Part shown: in pieces, positions 8,413 through 17,366 of the stretch | Numbering within the stretch: position 1 is the first letter of the stretch | Layout of the letters: the number at the start of each line of letters is the position of its first letter | Translations under genes and position numbers: made by a program | Assembly: GCF_024213195.1 (NCBI RefSeq) | Contig: NZ_JANAVF010000023.1 | Span: 1-64,000, forward strand | DNA length: 64,000 bases | Reading direction: 5' to 3' | DNA from: Streptomyces sp. TBY4 | GTDB taxonomy: Bacteria; Actinomycetota; Actinomycetes; Streptomycetales; Streptomycetaceae | Notes under the pieces: model-generated | What the model was told of the DNA's origin: nothing | What the model saw: the letters and a program-made list of their open reading frames with translations, nothing else | Databases searched by the model: none

Positions 8413-9435
8413 TCAGTACTGCTCGGTCTCGACGAAACCCGCGTCCGCGTCGTCGTCGGCGCCAAACGCGTCGGCGGCGGCGGTCGGGTCGAATCCGGGC
8501 GGGCTGTCCTTGAGGGCCAGGCCCATGCCGGCCAGCTTCGCCTTGACCTCGTCGATCGACTTCGCACCGAAGTTGCGGATGTCGAGCAGGTCGGCCTCGG
8601 AGCGGGCGACGAGCTCACCCACGGAGTGGATGCCCTCGCGCTTGAGGCAGTTGTACGACCGAACGGTGAGCTCGAGCTCCTCGATCGGCAGCGCCAGGTC
8701 GGCGGCCAGGGCCGCGTCCGTCGGCGAGGGGCCCATGTCGATGCCCTCGGCGTCGATGTTGAGCTCGCGGGCCAGACCGAACAGCTCGACCAGGGTCTTA
8801 CCGGCGGACGCCATGGCGTCGCGCGGGCGCATGGCCTGCTTGGTCTCGACGTCGACGATCAGCTTGTCGAAGTCGGTGCGCTGCTCGACTCGGGTCGCCT
8901 CGACCTTGTAGGTGACCTTGAGGACCGGGCTGTAGATGGAGTCGACCGGGATGCGGCCGATCTCCTGGCCCAGCTGCTTGTTCTGGACGGCGGAGACGTA
9001 GCCGCGACCGCGCTCGACGGTCAGCTCCATCTCCAGCTTGCCCTTGCCGTTGAGCGTGGCGAGGACCAGGTCCGGGTTGTGCACCTCGACACCGGCCGGG
9101 GGCGCGATGTCGGCAGCGGTGACCAGGCCGGGACCCTGCTTGCGCAGGTACATCACGACCGGCTCGTCGTGCTCCGAGGAGACGACCAGCTGCTTGATGT
9201 TGAGGATGATGTCGGTGACGTCTTCCTTGACACCCGGCACGGTGGTGAACTCGTGCAGGACGCCGTCCACGCGGATGCTGGTGACAGCGGCACCCGGGAT
9301 CGAGGACAGGAGCGTGCGGCGGAGCGAGTTGCCGAGGGTGTAGCCGAAGCCCGGCTCCAGCGGCTCGATCACGAACCGCGAGCGGTACTCGTCTACGACC
9401 TCTTCGGTCAGCGAGGGACGCTGAGCGATAAGCAT
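8413..9435 (-). CDS. rpoA: RNA polymerase alpha subunit
   Basis: 340 residues. The N-terminal assembly domain (MLIAQRPSLTEEVVDEYRS, then LGNSLRRTLLSSIPGAAVTS) is followed by a linker. The C-terminal domain (residues about 245-315, LTVRSYNCLKREGIHSVGEL and RNFGAKSIDEVKAKL) binds UP elements and activators. The acidic tail ADDDADAGFVETEQY is typical of Streptomyces. It sits in the alpha operon between rpsK and rplQ. Confidence 0.99.
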   Translation of the reverse strand: MLIAQRPSLTEEVVDEYRSRFVIEPLEPGFGYTLGNSLRRTLLSSIPGAAVTSIRVDGVLHEFTTVPGVKEDVTDIILNIKQLVVSSEHDEPVVMYLRKQGPGLVTAADIAPPAGVEVHNPDLVLATLNGKGKLEMELTVERGRGYVSAVQNKQLGQEIGRIPVDSIYSPVLKVTYKVEATRVEQRTDFDKLIVDVETKQAMRPRDAMASAGKTLVELFGLARELNIDAEGIDMGPSPTDAALAADLALPIEELELTVRSYNCLKREGIHSVGELVARSEADLLDIRNFGAKSIDEVKAKLAGMGLALKDSPPGFDPTAAADAFGADDDADAGFVETEQY

Positions 9436-9583
9436 GTGGATTCCTTCATTCGTGGACGCCCACTATTTGACGCCCGACGGGTGCGGTCCGAAGACCGCGG
9501 ACTACAAGGGTACGGGCGGTACGTCCCCCGCGAGGGGTTCGTACCGCCCGAACACTCAAAGACGCACAAGTGCGCCCGCTGCG

Positions 9584-9988
9584 TCAGACGCGGCGGCGCT
9601 TCGGCGGACGGCAGCCGTTGTGCGGGGTGGGGGTGACGTCCTGGATCGAGCCGACCTCCAGGCCAGTGGCCTGCAGGGAGCGGATCGCGGTCTCACGGCC
9701 GGAGCCGGGACCCTTGACGAAGACGTCGACCTTGCGCATGCCGTGCTCCTGCGCGCGACGGGCGGCCGACTCGGCGGCCATCTGCGCGGCGAAGGGGGTG
9801 GACTTGCGCGAGCCCTTGAAGCCGACGTGGCCGGCGGAGGCCCAGGAGATCACGTTGCCCGAGGGGTCGGTGATCGAAACGATGGTGTTGTTGAACGTGC
9901 TCTTGATGTGGGCGTGCCCGTGAGCGACGTTCTTCTTTTCCTTGCGGCGCACCTTCTTGGCAGCGCCCTGACGACCCTTGGGGGGCAT
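9584..9988 (-). CDS. rpsK: 30S ribosomal protein S11
   Basis: 134 residues. It has the S11 signature HIKSTFNNTIVSITDPSGN and ends in the conserved NGCRPPKRRRV. The N-terminus MPPKGRQGAAKKVRRKEKKN is the basic extension. It follows rpsM by 54 bases; S11 contacts the 30S platform and the Shine-Dalgarno helix. Confidence 0.98.
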   Translation of the reverse strand: MPPKGRQGAAKKVRRKEKKNVAHGHAHIKSTFNNTIVSITDPSGNVISWASAGHVGFKGSRKSTPFAAQMAAESAARRAQEHGMRKVDVFVKGPGSGRETAIRSLQATGLEVGSIQDVTPTPHNGCRPPKRRRV

Positions 9989-10042
9989 CTAAATCTCCTA
10001 CGGGAGGTGGTCGGTCCTACAGCGCAAGACCGCTGAACAGGA

Positions 10043-10423
10043 CTACTTCTTGCCCGGCTTCTTCTTACCGGCGATCGCGCGACGCGGACCCTTGCGGGTA
10101 CGGGCGTTCGTGCTGGTGCGCTGACCGTGCACGGGCAGGCCACGACGGTGGCGAACACCCTGGTAGCACTGGATCTCGACCTTGCGGCGGATGTCGGCCT
10201 GGATCTCGCGGCGGAGGTCACCCTCGGTGCGGAGGTTGGCGTCCACGTACTCGCGGATCTTGACCAGGTCCTCTTCGGCCAGGTCACGAACGCGGGTGTT
10301 CGGGTTCACACCGGTGGCCGCAAGGATTTCCTTGGACCGGGTGCGACCGACACCGAAGACGTAGGTGAGTGCGATCTCCACACGCTTTTCGCGCGGGATG
10401 TCAACACCGGAAACGCGTGCCAT
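10043..10423 (-). CDS. rpsM: 30S ribosomal protein S13
   Basis: 126 residues, full length. MARVSGVDIPREKRVEIALTY opens it, and the signature GVRHRRGLPVHGQRTSTNART is near the end with a Lys-rich tail (GKKKPGKK) that reaches the P-site tRNA. It is the second part of the infA-rpmJ-rpsM-rpsK-rpoA-rplQ string. The 200 bases upstream, up to rpmJ, contain no other gene. Confidence 0.98.
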   Translation of the reverse strand: MARVSGVDIPREKRVEIALTYVFGVGRTRSKEILAATGVNPNTRVRDLAEEDLVKIREYVDANLRTEGDLRREIQADIRRKVEIQCYQGVRHRRGLPVHGQRTSTNARTRKGPRRAIAGKKKPGKK

Positions 10424-10623
10424 TCAATGGCTCCTGTGTGTTCGGGGGTCTTCAGCAGAACCGAACCCCGGCCGCCGACCACACCTGATGGGTGGTGGTA
10501 CGTCCGGGTCCCCGGCCCCCGCCGGAGGTGCCGCCGGCCCTGGTCGGGGCTAGGCGGGTTCTGCGTATGTACGTTTTCTTACGTCGCGCGAAGAACTGCG
10601 TAGTGCAGGTCGGTCGGCGTGCG

Positions 10624-10737
10624 TCAGCCCTGGCGCTGCTTGTGGCGCAGGTTGTCGCAGATGACCATGACCCGGCCGTGACGGCGGATCACCTTGCACT
10701 TGTCGCAGATCTTCTTGACGCTCGGCTTGACCTTCAT
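10624..10737 (-). CDS. rpmJ: 50S ribosomal protein L36 (zinc-binding form)
   Basis: 37 residues, starting MKVKPSVKKICDKCKVIRR at 10737. The zinc ligands C-X2-C-X12-C-X4-H are all present, so this is the zinc-dependent (C+) paralogue rather than the zinc-free one. It is placed directly after infA, the usual infA-rpmJ order. Confidence 0.97.
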   Translation of the reverse strand: MKVKPSVKKICDKCKVIRRHGRVMVICDNLRHKQRQG

Positions 10738-10813
10738 GTTGGTGAGGTTCTCCGGGTCAGTGCCACCACCCGCGCGTCGGGACAGGATGTCCGGACGGGA
10801 GTGAAGACAAGAT

Positions 10814-11035
10814 CTACTTGTATCGGTAGACGATCCGGCCACGCGTCAGGTCGTACGGAGAGAGCTCCACGACGACCCGGTCATCAGGGAGGATGCGGAT
10901 GTAGTGCATGCGCATCTTGCCGCTGATGTGCGCGAGGACCTTGTGACCGTTCTGGAGTTCCACCTTGAACATCGCGTTCGGGAGGGACTCGATCACGGTG
11001 CCCTCGATTTCGATGGCACCTTGCTTCTTGGCCAC
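10814..11035 (-). CDS. infA: translation initiation factor IF-1
   Basis: 73 residues from a GTG at 11035 that gives the family N-terminus AKKQGAIEIEGTVIESLPN; an upstream ATG would add residues IF-1 lacks. It is one OB fold with the conserved GHKVLAHISGKMRMHYIRIL and ends GRIVYRYK. IF-1 occupies the A site of the 30S subunit during initiation. The 185 bases before it separate it from map and probably hold its own promoter. Confidence 0.97.
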   Translation of the reverse strand: MAKKQGAIEIEGTVIESLPNAMFKVELQNGHKVLAHISGKMRMHYIRILPDDRVVVELSPYDLTRGRIVYRYK

Positions 11036-11194
11036 GCTTCGCCTTTCGAATCGGCTACCTTGATCAGCTCCCTGCCTTCGCATGAGGACATGCGGGTGCA
11101 AAGGAGCCGACGAGTCAGTCTACGTCAGGGCCCACTGAAAGACGAATCCGGAAAGTGTGCCCTACAGGATAGATCATCAATCCTGCCCATACCG

Positions 11195-11214
11195 GTCGGC
11201 CCAGCCGGGCCGAC
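11195..11214 (-). terminator. terminator after map
   Basis: GTCGGCCC (11195-11202) pairs with GGGCCGAC (11207-11214) across a 4-base loop. It lies immediately downstream of the map stop and suggests that the secY-adk-map transcript ends here. Confidence 0.6.
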
Positions 11215-11220
11215 CCCGGC

Positions 11221-12072
11221 TCAGCCCAGCGGGTCCGGCGCCGTCGTGACGCCGTACTCCGCCAGCTTCGCCTTGCCGCAGTCCGGGGAGGTCAGGACGA
11301 TCGGTCCCTCCTCGGTCAGGGCGATGGAGTGCTCCCAGTGCGAGGACCAGGTGCCGTCCGTGGTGATGACCGTCCAGTCGTCCGCCAGGACCTCCGTCTG
11401 GGCGGTGCCCAGGGAGACCATCGGCTCGATCGCCAGGCACAGGCCCGGGACGAGCTTGATGCCCTTGCCCCGCTTGCGCGAGACGTAGTTCAGCAGGTGC
11501 GGGTCCATGTGCATCTCGGAACCGATGCCGTGGCCGCCGTAGTCCTCGATGATCCCGAACTTGCCGAGGCTGTGCTCGCCCGTGGTCGGACGCGGCTGCC
11601 GCTTGATGTAGGTCTCGATCGCCTTCGAGATGTCCACGAGGCGGTTGCCGAGCTTCATGGCGGCGATCCCGGCCCACATGGACTCTTCGGTCACCCGGGA
11701 GAGCTCCACGAGCTCAGGGGCGTGTCCAGAGCCCACGAAGGCGGTGTACGCGGCGTCGCCGTGCCAGCCGTCGACGATCGCGCCGGCGTCGATCGAGATG
11801 ATGTCGCCGTCCTTGAGGACCGTCTTGTCGTCGGGGATGCCGTGGACCACGACCTCGTTGACCGAGGTGCAGATGGTCGCGGGGAAGCCGCCGTAGCCGA
11901 GGAAGTTCGACTTGGCACCGGCGTCCGCGATGACCTTGCGGGCCACCATGTCCAGATCCCGCGTCGTGGCGCCCGGCACGGCCGCCTCACGGGTCGCCGC
12001 GTGGATCGCAGCGACGACCAGTCCCGCCTCACGCATCTTCGCGATCTGCTCGGGGGTCTTGATCTGGACCAT
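11221..12072 (-). CDS. map: methionine aminopeptidase, type I
   Basis: 283 residues from ATG at 12072, behind AAGGTGG. It removes the initiator methionine from nascent proteins. The metal ligands are in place: SIDAGAIVDGWHGDAA (two Asp), the His of GGHGIGSEMHMDP, the Glu of CLAIEPMV and the Glu of WEHSIALTEEG. It follows adk in the secY-adk-map order. An in-frame upstream ATG at 12135 would add 21 residues without family support. Confidence 0.95.
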   Translation of the reverse strand: MVQIKTPEQIAKMREAGLVVAAIHAATREAAVPGATTRDLDMVARKVIADAGAKSNFLGYGGFPATICTSVNEVVVHGIPDDKTVLKDGDIISIDAGAIVDGWHGDAAYTAFVGSGHAPELVELSRVTEESMWAGIAAMKLGNRLVDISKAIETYIKRQPRPTTGEHSLGKFGIIEDYGGHGIGSEMHMDPHLLNYVSRKRGKGIKLVPGLCLAIEPMVSLGTAQTEVLADDWTVITTDGTWSSHWEHSIALTEEGPIVLTSPDCGKAKLAEYGVTTAPDPLG

Positions 12073-12169
12073 GACGTACCTGCCACCTTCGGATTCGGGT
12101 CTTTCAACAGTACGGCCGCGGCGTCCTGGGGACACCGCGGCCGGGCTGCACTGCAGAGGAACTGGTTCG

Positions 12170-12817
12170 CTACTTCTTCAGGGCGTCCATCGCGCGCTGC
12201 GTGACGTCCTTGACCTCACCCAGAGCGGGGATCGTCGACACGAGGCCCTGGGCCTTGTAGTAGTCGATGATCGGCTCGGTCTGGGTGTGGTAGACCTCCA
12301 GCCGGTTGCGCACGGCGTCCTCGGTCTGGTCCTCGCGCACGTACAGCTCGCCGCCGTCGATGTCGCAGATGCCCTCGACCTTCGACGGGCGGTAGGCCAC
12401 GTGGAAGATGTGCGAGCTGTCCTTGCGGCAGGTGCGGCGGCCGGCGAGGCGCTTGACGACCTCGTCCTCCTCGACCTCCAGGTCGAGGACGGCGTCGAGG
12501 TTCATGCCCGCGGTCTTCAGCATCTCGTCCAGGGCTTCCGCCTGGGAGACGTTGCGCGGGAAACCGTCGAGCAGGAAGCCGCCGGCGGCGTCCGCCTGCT
12601 CCATGCGGTCCTTGGCCATGCCGATGGTGATCTCGTCCGGGACGAGGTCACCCGCGTCCATGAACGCCTTCGCACGCCGGCCGAGCTCGGTTCCCTGGCT
12701 GATGTTGGCCCGGAACAGGTCGCCCGTGGAGATGTGCGGGATCGACAAGGTTTCGGCAAGCACAGTCGCCTGCGTTCCCTTGCCCGCACCCGGCGGGCCG
12801 ACGAGGACGATTCGCAT
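12170..12817 (-). CDS. adk: adenylate kinase
   Basis: 215 residues, the long form with a LID domain. P-loop GPPGAGKGTQA is at residues 7-17 and the NMP-binding region HISTGDLFRANI follows. DGFPRN is at about 85, and the LID begins GRRTCRKDSSHIFH, with only part of the usual four-ligand zinc set. It converts ATP plus AMP to two ADP. Its ATG overlaps the secY stop (TGATG), so translation is probably coupled. Confidence 0.97.
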   Translation of the reverse strand: MRIVLVGPPGAGKGTQATVLAETLSIPHISTGDLFRANISQGTELGRRAKAFMDAGDLVPDEITIGMAKDRMEQADAAGGFLLDGFPRNVSQAEALDEMLKTAGMNLDAVLDLEVEEDEVVKRLAGRRTCRKDSSHIFHVAYRPSKVEGICDIDGGELYVREDQTEDAVRNRLEVYHTQTEPIIDYYKAQGLVSTIPALGEVKDVTQRAMDALKK

Positions 12818-14133
12818 CAGCGGAGGAACCCTTCGTAATTACGCTGCTGGAGCTGGCTCTCGATCTGCTTCACGGTTTCCAGACCCACACCCACGATGAT
12901 CAGGATGCTCGTCCCGCCGAACGGGAAGTTCTGGTTCGCTCCGAAGCCGGCCAACGCCATCGTCGGCACAAGAGCGATCAGACCCAGGTACAGCGACCCC
13001 GGCCAGGTGATCCGGTTGAGTACGTAGCTGAGGTACTCGGCGGTAGGCCGACCGGCGCGGATGCCCGGAATGAACCCACCATACTTCTTCATGTTGTCTG
13101 CAACTTCCTCGGGGTTGAACGAGATCGCCACGTAGAAGAACGCGAAGAAGACGATCAGGAGGAAGTACACCGCGATGTAGTACGGGTGGTCGCCCTTGAC
13201 GAAGTGCTTCTGGATCCAGGTGGCCCAGCCCGCGGTGGAACCGCTGAACTGCACGACCAGCGCCGGGATGTAGAGCAGCGACGAGGCGAAGATGACGGGG
13301 ATGATGCCCGCCTGGTTCACCTTGAGCGGGATGTAGGTCGAGGTACCGCCGTAGGCACGCCGGCCGATCATGCGCTTCGCGTACTGGACCGGAATCCGCC
13401 GCTGCGCCTGCTCGACGAAGACCACCAGGCCCACCATCGCGAGGCCGACCAGCATGACGACGCCGAACTCGACCCAGCCGTCCGCGATCTTGCCCTGCTC
13501 CTTGATGGCCCACAGGGAGCCGACGAAGCCTGCGGCGATCGAGATGAACATCAGGATCGACATGCCGTTGCCGATGCCCCGGTCGGTGATGAGCTCACCG
13601 AGCCACATGACGAGGCAGGTACCGGCGGTCATGGTGACCACCATGACGACGGTCGTGAAGATCGAACGGTCGGGGACGATCTGGTCCTTGACCATGCAGC
13701 CCTGGAAGAGGGCGCCGCTGCGGGCGGTGGCGACGAGGCCGGTGCCCTGCAGGATCGCGAGCGCGACCGTCAGATAGCGCGTGTACTGAGTGATCTTCGC
13801 CGTGCCGGACTGTCCCTCTTTTTTGAGGTTCTCCAGCTTCGGGATGACCACGGTCAGCAGCTGCAGGATGATGCTCGCCGTGATGTACGGCATGATGCCG
13901 AGCGCAAAGATCGTGATCTGGAGCAGCGCGCCACCGCTGAACATGTTGACCAGACCGAAGAGGCTGTTGTTGCCTGCCCCCATCTGGTCCACACAGATCT
14001 GAACGTTCTTGTAGCTCACACCGGGTACCGGGATGTGCGATCCGAGTCGGTACAGCACGATCATGGCGAGCGTGAAAAGCAGCTTCTTGCGCAGGTCGGG
14101 CGTCTTGAACGCCCGGGCGAACGCGGTGAGCAC
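12817..14133 (-). CDS. secY: protein translocase subunit SecY
   Basis: 438 residues with ten membrane helices. MLTAFARAFKTPDLRKKLLF opens it; helix 1 is LFTLAMIVLYRLGSHIPVPG, and the plug region GNNSLFGLVNMFSGGALLQ follows. The cytosolic C5 loop with GFIPGIRAGRPTAEYL, which meets SecA and the ribosome, is conserved. It is the first gene of secY-adk-map, and a terminator-like hairpin separates it from rplO, implying its own promoter in 14134-14253. Confidence 0.98.
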   Translation of the reverse strand: MLTAFARAFKTPDLRKKLLFTLAMIVLYRLGSHIPVPGVSYKNVQICVDQMGAGNNSLFGLVNMFSGGALLQITIFALGIMPYITASIILQLLTVVIPKLENLKKEGQSGTAKITQYTRYLTVALAILQGTGLVATARSGALFQGCMVKDQIVPDRSIFTTVVMVVTMTAGTCLVMWLGELITDRGIGNGMSILMFISIAAGFVGSLWAIKEQGKIADGWVEFGVVMLVGLAMVGLVVFVEQAQRRIPVQYAKRMIGRRAYGGTSTYIPLKVNQAGIIPVIFASSLLYIPALVVQFSGSTAGWATWIQKHFVKGDHPYYIAVYFLLIVFFAFFYVAISFNPEEVADNMKKYGGFIPGIRAGRPTAEYLSYVLNRITWPGSLYLGLIALVPTMALAGFGANQNFPFGGTSILIIVGVGLETVKQIESQLQQRNYEGFLR

Positions 14134-14253
14134 GGTGCCTCCTGCGACCCCCGCGCTACTGCGTCAGAGGTGACGGTCTGAGGGATCGACGAATGTGTAC
14201 AAGCAAAGGTGCAGGCCACCTTACCGGCGTCTGCACCTCCCATGGAACGACCA

Positions 14254-14287
14254 ACCGGGGATGCCCCATATGTGAGGCATCCCCGGT
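14254..14287 (-). terminator. hairpin between rplO and secY
   Basis: A 12-bp perfect stem (14254-14265 with 14276-14287, 10-base loop), 32 bases after the rplO stop. It would end or attenuate the long S10-spc transcript before secY. Confidence 0.7.
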
Positions 14288-14319
14288 CGGGTTTCTAGCT
14301 ATTTGTCACTGAGTTCGTC

Positions 14320-14775
14320 TTAGACGAGCTCGGTCACAGAGCCACCAGCGGCGGCAATCTTCTCCTTGGCGGAGCCGGAGACGGCGTCAACCGAAACCTG
14401 CAGCGCCACGGAGATCTCGCCCTGGCCCAGGACCTTGACGAGGCTGTTCTTGCGAACCGCGCCCTTGGCGACCAGGTCGGCCACCGTGACTTCTCCACCC
14501 TCGGGGTAGAGAGCGCCGAGCTTGTCCAGGTTCACGACCTGGAACTCGGTGCGGAACGGGTTCTTGAAGCCCTTGAGCTTCGGCAGACGCATGTGGAGGG
14601 GCATCTGCCCACCCTCGAAGCGCTGCGGGATCTGGTAACGGGCCTTCTGGCCCTTCGTACCACGACCGGCCGTCTTACCCTTCGACGCCTCACCACGACC
14701 GACACGGGTCTTCGCGGTCTTGGCACCGGGGGCGGGACGGAGGTTGTGGGCCTTCAGCGGGCTGTTCTCAGCCAT
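14320..14775 (-). CDS. rplO: 50S ribosomal protein L15
   Basis: 151 residues, full length. The Gly/Arg-rich N-terminal extension (RVGRGEASKGKTAGRGTKGQ) penetrates the 23S rRNA core, and the globular C-terminal part carries VKVLGQGEISVALQVSVDA. The start is two bases after the rpmD stop. Confidence 0.98.
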   Translation of the reverse strand: MAENSPLKAHNLRPAPGAKTAKTRVGRGEASKGKTAGRGTKGQKARYQIPQRFEGGQMPLHMRLPKLKGFKNPFRTEFQVVNLDKLGALYPEGGEVTVADLVAKGAVRKNSLVKVLGQGEISVALQVSVDAVSGSAKEKIAAAGGSVTELV

Positions 14776-14777
14776 GA

Positions 14778-14960
14778 TTAGTCAACCTCCTCAACCGTCA
14801 CGAGGTGGCGGACGGTGTGAACCATTCCGCGGAACTCGGGGCGGTCCTCCTTGACGACGACGTCGTTCAGGCGCTTGAGCCCGAGCGAACGCAGCGTGTC
14901 GCGGTGGTTCTGCTTGCTACCGATGTACGACTTGACCTGCGTGACCTTGAGACGAGCCAT
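14778..14960 (-). CDS. rpmD: 50S ribosomal protein L30
   Basis: 60 residues from ATG at 14960, beginning MARLKVTQVKSYIGSKQNHR. This is normal length for bacterial L30, with the conserved LGLKRLNDVVV. Its ATG overlaps the rpsE stop by one base (TAATG). A longer open frame upstream is only the rpsE shadow. Confidence 0.97.
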   Translation of the reverse strand: MARLKVTQVKSYIGSKQNHRDTLRSLGLKRLNDVVVKEDRPEFRGMVHTVRHLVTVEEVD

Positions 14961-15562
14961 TACGCACCCGCCCCAGCACGCGCACGGAGCAGAGCCGCGG
15001 GAGCGACGTCCTCGAGGGGCAGACCACGGCGAGCCGCGATCTCCTCGGGACGCTGCAGGCCCTTGAGGGCCGCCACGGTCGCGTGCACGATGTTGATCGC
15101 GTTGGAAGAGCCGAGCGACTTCGACAGGATGTCGTGAACGCCGGCGCACTCCAGAACGGCGCGCACCGGGCCACCGGCGATAACACCGGTACCAGGGGCG
15201 GCCGGCTTCAGCAGCACGACGCCCGCGGCGCGCTCGCCCGTGATCGGGTGAGGAATGGTGCCCTGGATGCGCGGAACCTTGAAGAAGGACTTCTTGGCTT
15301 CCTCGACACCCTTGGCGATGGCCGCGGGAACTTCCTTGGCCTTGCCGTAACCGACACCTACAGTGCCGTCACCGTCGCCCACCACGACCAGCGCGGTGAA
15401 GCTGAAGCGGCGACCACCCTTGACAACCTTGGCGACGCGGTTGATCGCGACAACGCGCTCAACGTAAGCGGTCTTCTCGGCGGCAGGGCCACCGTCGCGA
15501 CCCTTCCGGTCCCGCCGCTCGCCGCCACCGGCACCGCTTCCGCGGCGCTGGGGTCCAGCCAT
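14960..15562 (-). CDS. rpsE: 30S ribosomal protein S5
   Basis: 200 residues. A charged Gly-rich N-terminal extension of about 30 residues (GGGERRDRKGRDGG) precedes the double-stranded-RNA-like domain with VVAINRVAKVVKGGRRFSF. The C-terminal domain contains GTGVIAGGPVRAVLE. S5 residues in the FSFTALVVVGDG loop affect decoding accuracy and spectinomycin sensitivity; the loop is wild-type in appearance. Confidence 0.98.
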   Translation of the reverse strand: MAGPQRRGSGAGGGERRDRKGRDGGPAAEKTAYVERVVAINRVAKVVKGGRRFSFTALVVVGDGDGTVGVGYGKAKEVPAAIAKGVEEAKKSFFKVPRIQGTIPHPITGERAAGVVLLKPAAPGTGVIAGGPVRAVLECAGVHDILSKSLGSSNAINIVHATVAALKGLQRPEEIAARRGLPLEDVAPAALLRARAGAGA

Positions 15563-15607
15563 TGGATTACCTCTCTCTGTTACGTCCGTGAGTCCCGGAA
15601 CCGGGGC

Positions 15608-15991
15608 TTAGAACTTCAGCCCGGCTTCGCGGGCGGCGTCAGCCAGAGCGGCAATGCGCCCGGCGTATCGGTTGCCACCGCGGTCGAACACGACGGTCTC
15701 GACACCCGCAGCCTTGGCACGCTCGGCGACGAGTGCGCCGACGGCCTGGGCCTGCGAGCTCTTGTCGCCTTCGCCACCGCGGATCGAAGCGTCCAGGGTC
15801 GACGCCGACGCCAGGGTGTGACCCTGGAGGTCGTCGATGACCTGAGCAACGATGTTGCGGTTGGAACGCGTCACGACGAGGCGCGGACGCTCCGCCGTAC
15901 CCGAGACGTTCTTGCGGATGCGGATGTGGCGGCGAGCCTTGGCGGCACGCTTGTACGCGTCGCCCTTGGCGATCTTTACACCGTATGCCAT
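15608..15991 (-). CDS. rplR: 50S ribosomal protein L18
   Basis: 127 residues with the L18 core from RRHIRIRKNVSGTAERPRLV to the end DAAREAGLKF. It binds 5S rRNA with L5 and L25. It starts two bases after the rplF stop. Confidence 0.98.
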   Translation of the reverse strand: MAYGVKIAKGDAYKRAAKARRHIRIRKNVSGTAERPRLVVTRSNRNIVAQVIDDLQGHTLASASTLDASIRGGEGDKSSQAQAVGALVAERAKAAGVETVVFDRGGNRYAGRIAALADAAREAGLKF

Positions 15992-15993
15992 GG

Positions 15994-16533
15994 CTACTTA
16001 CCAGCCTTTCCGACCTTGCGGCGGATGACTTCGCCGGCGTACTTGACACCCTTGGCCTTGTACGGGTCGGGCTTCCGCAGCTTGCGGATGTTGGCGGCGA
16101 CCTCGCCGACCTTCTGCTTGTCGATGCCCTCGACCGAGAACTTGGTGGGCGACTCGACCTTGAAGGAGATGCCCTCGGGCGCCTCGATCAGGATCGGGTG
16201 GCTGTAACCAAGCTGGAACTCCAGGTCGGAGCCCTTCGCGGCGACGCGGTAACCGACACCGCTGATCTCGAGCGCCTTGACGTAACCCGTGGTCACGCCG
16301 GTGATCATGTTCGCCACCAGCGTGCGGGACAGGCCGTGCAGGGCCTTGTTCTGACGCTCGTCGTTGGGGCGGGTGACGTTCAGAACGCCGTCCTCACCCT
16401 TGACGATCTCGATCGGCGCCTTGACGGTGAGCGAAAGGGAACCCTTGGGGCCCTTCACAGCCACTGCCTGGCCGTCGATGGTGACGTCCACACCGGCGGG
16501 AACCTGGATGGGGAGCTTGCCGATTCGCGACAT
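15994..16533 (-). CDS. rplF: 50S ribosomal protein L6
   Basis: 179 residues with two tandem L6 folds. MSRIGKLPIQVPAGVDVTID opens it, and the C-terminal signature IRKLRKPDPYKAKGVKYAGE is intact. It lies at the base of the L7/L12 stalk. It sits between rpsH and rplR. Confidence 0.98.
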   Translation of the reverse strand: MSRIGKLPIQVPAGVDVTIDGQAVAVKGPKGSLSLTVKAPIEIVKGEDGVLNVTRPNDERQNKALHGLSRTLVANMITGVTTGYVKALEISGVGYRVAAKGSDLEFQLGYSHPILIEAPEGISFKVESPTKFSVEGIDKQKVGEVAANIRKLRKPDPYKAKGVKYAGEVIRRKVGKAGK

Positions 16534-16553
16534 TGCTTTTCCTCCGTTCCCGA

Positions 16554-16952
16554 CTACCAGACGTAGGCGAGGACTTCCCCACCTACGCCCTTCTTGCCTG
16601 CCTGCTGGCCGGTGAGCAGACCGTGGGACGTGGAGATGATCGCCACGCCCAGGCCGCCGAGCACCTTCGGCAGGTTGGTGGACTTTGCGTACACACGCAG
16701 ACCGGGCTTCGAGATCCGCTTGATGCCCGCAATGGAGCGCTCGCGGTTCGGGCCGAACTTCAGCTCGAGGACGAGGTTCTTGCCGACCTCGGCGTCCTCG
16801 ACCTTCCAGCCGGTGATGAAACCCTCCTGCTTGAGGATCTCTGCGATGTGCGACTTGATCTTGCTGTGCGGCATCACGACGGAGTCGTGGTACGCCGAGT
16901 TAGCGTTACGCAGACGCGTGAGCATGTCTGCGATCGGGTCAGTCATGGTCAT
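16554..16952 (-). CDS. rpsH: 30S ribosomal protein S8
   Basis: 132 residues from ATG at 16952 (MTMTDPIADMLTRLRNANS), with GAAGG nine bases before it. An in-frame start at 17087 would add 45 residues that S8 proteins lack. The C-terminal signature ISTSHGLLTGQQAGKKGVGG is intact. S8 binds helix 21 of 16S rRNA and in other bacteria represses the spc operon. Its 223-base leader is unusually long for this operon. Confidence 0.97.
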   Translation of the reverse strand: MTMTDPIADMLTRLRNANSAYHDSVVMPHSKIKSHIAEILKQEGFITGWKVEDAEVGKNLVLELKFGPNRERSIAGIKRISKPGLRVYAKSTNLPKVLGGLGVAIISTSHGLLTGQQAGKKGVGGEVLAYVW

Positions 16953-17175
16953 GAAGTGGCCTTCGGCCTCTCTCGCCGGGGTTTCCTGTATGCGCCATCC
17001 CTCTCCCCACTCAGTGGCGGGACGGGTGCGGTGCGGGGACCTACGGCGTAGTAAGTCGTTATGGGCGGCGGACGCCCAACCACACAAGCCTAAGGCATGC
17101 GCGGCCGGGCATCCGCCGACCAGATGCTTACCGAGAGTCTCTGGTTGCTCCCAAGTCCTTGCGGACGAGAGGGAA
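16953..17175 (-). other. long leader between rpsZ and rpsH
   Basis: No gene is visible. This is the longest gap inside the spc operon. It holds TTAGGCTTGTGTGG and other short motifs, but no clear hairpin-plus-U terminator. A secondary promoter or an S8-binding leader is possible but not shown. Confidence 0.4.
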
Positions 17176-17361
17176 TTACCAGGAGCTCTTGGTCACGCCC
17201 GGCAGCTCGCCACGGTGAGCCATCTCACGAAGGCAGACGCGGCACAGGCCGAACTTGCGGTACACGGAGTGGGGACGACCGCAGCGCTGGCAGCGGGTGT
17301 ACGCACGCACACCGAACTTGGGCTTGCGGGCAGCCTTCGCGATGAGAGCCTTCTTCGCCAT
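17176..17361 (-). CDS. rpsZ: 30S ribosomal protein S14, zinc-binding type Z
   Basis: 61 residues. The short form has two CXXC pairs (CQRC near residue 24 and CRVC near 40). This marks the zinc-dependent S14 rather than the zinc-free long paralogue that actinobacteria express under zinc limitation. It is five bases after rplE. Confidence 0.97.
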   Translation of the reverse strand: MAKKALIAKAARKPKFGVRAYTRCQRCGRPHSVYRKFGLCRVCLREMAHRGELPGVTKSSW

Positions 17362-17366
17362 CTCGC

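Noticed and set aside
17097..17345. Small plus-strand open frame opposite rpsZ
   Set aside because: Antisense to a zinc-type S14 gene with all its cysteines; no family features on the plus strand.
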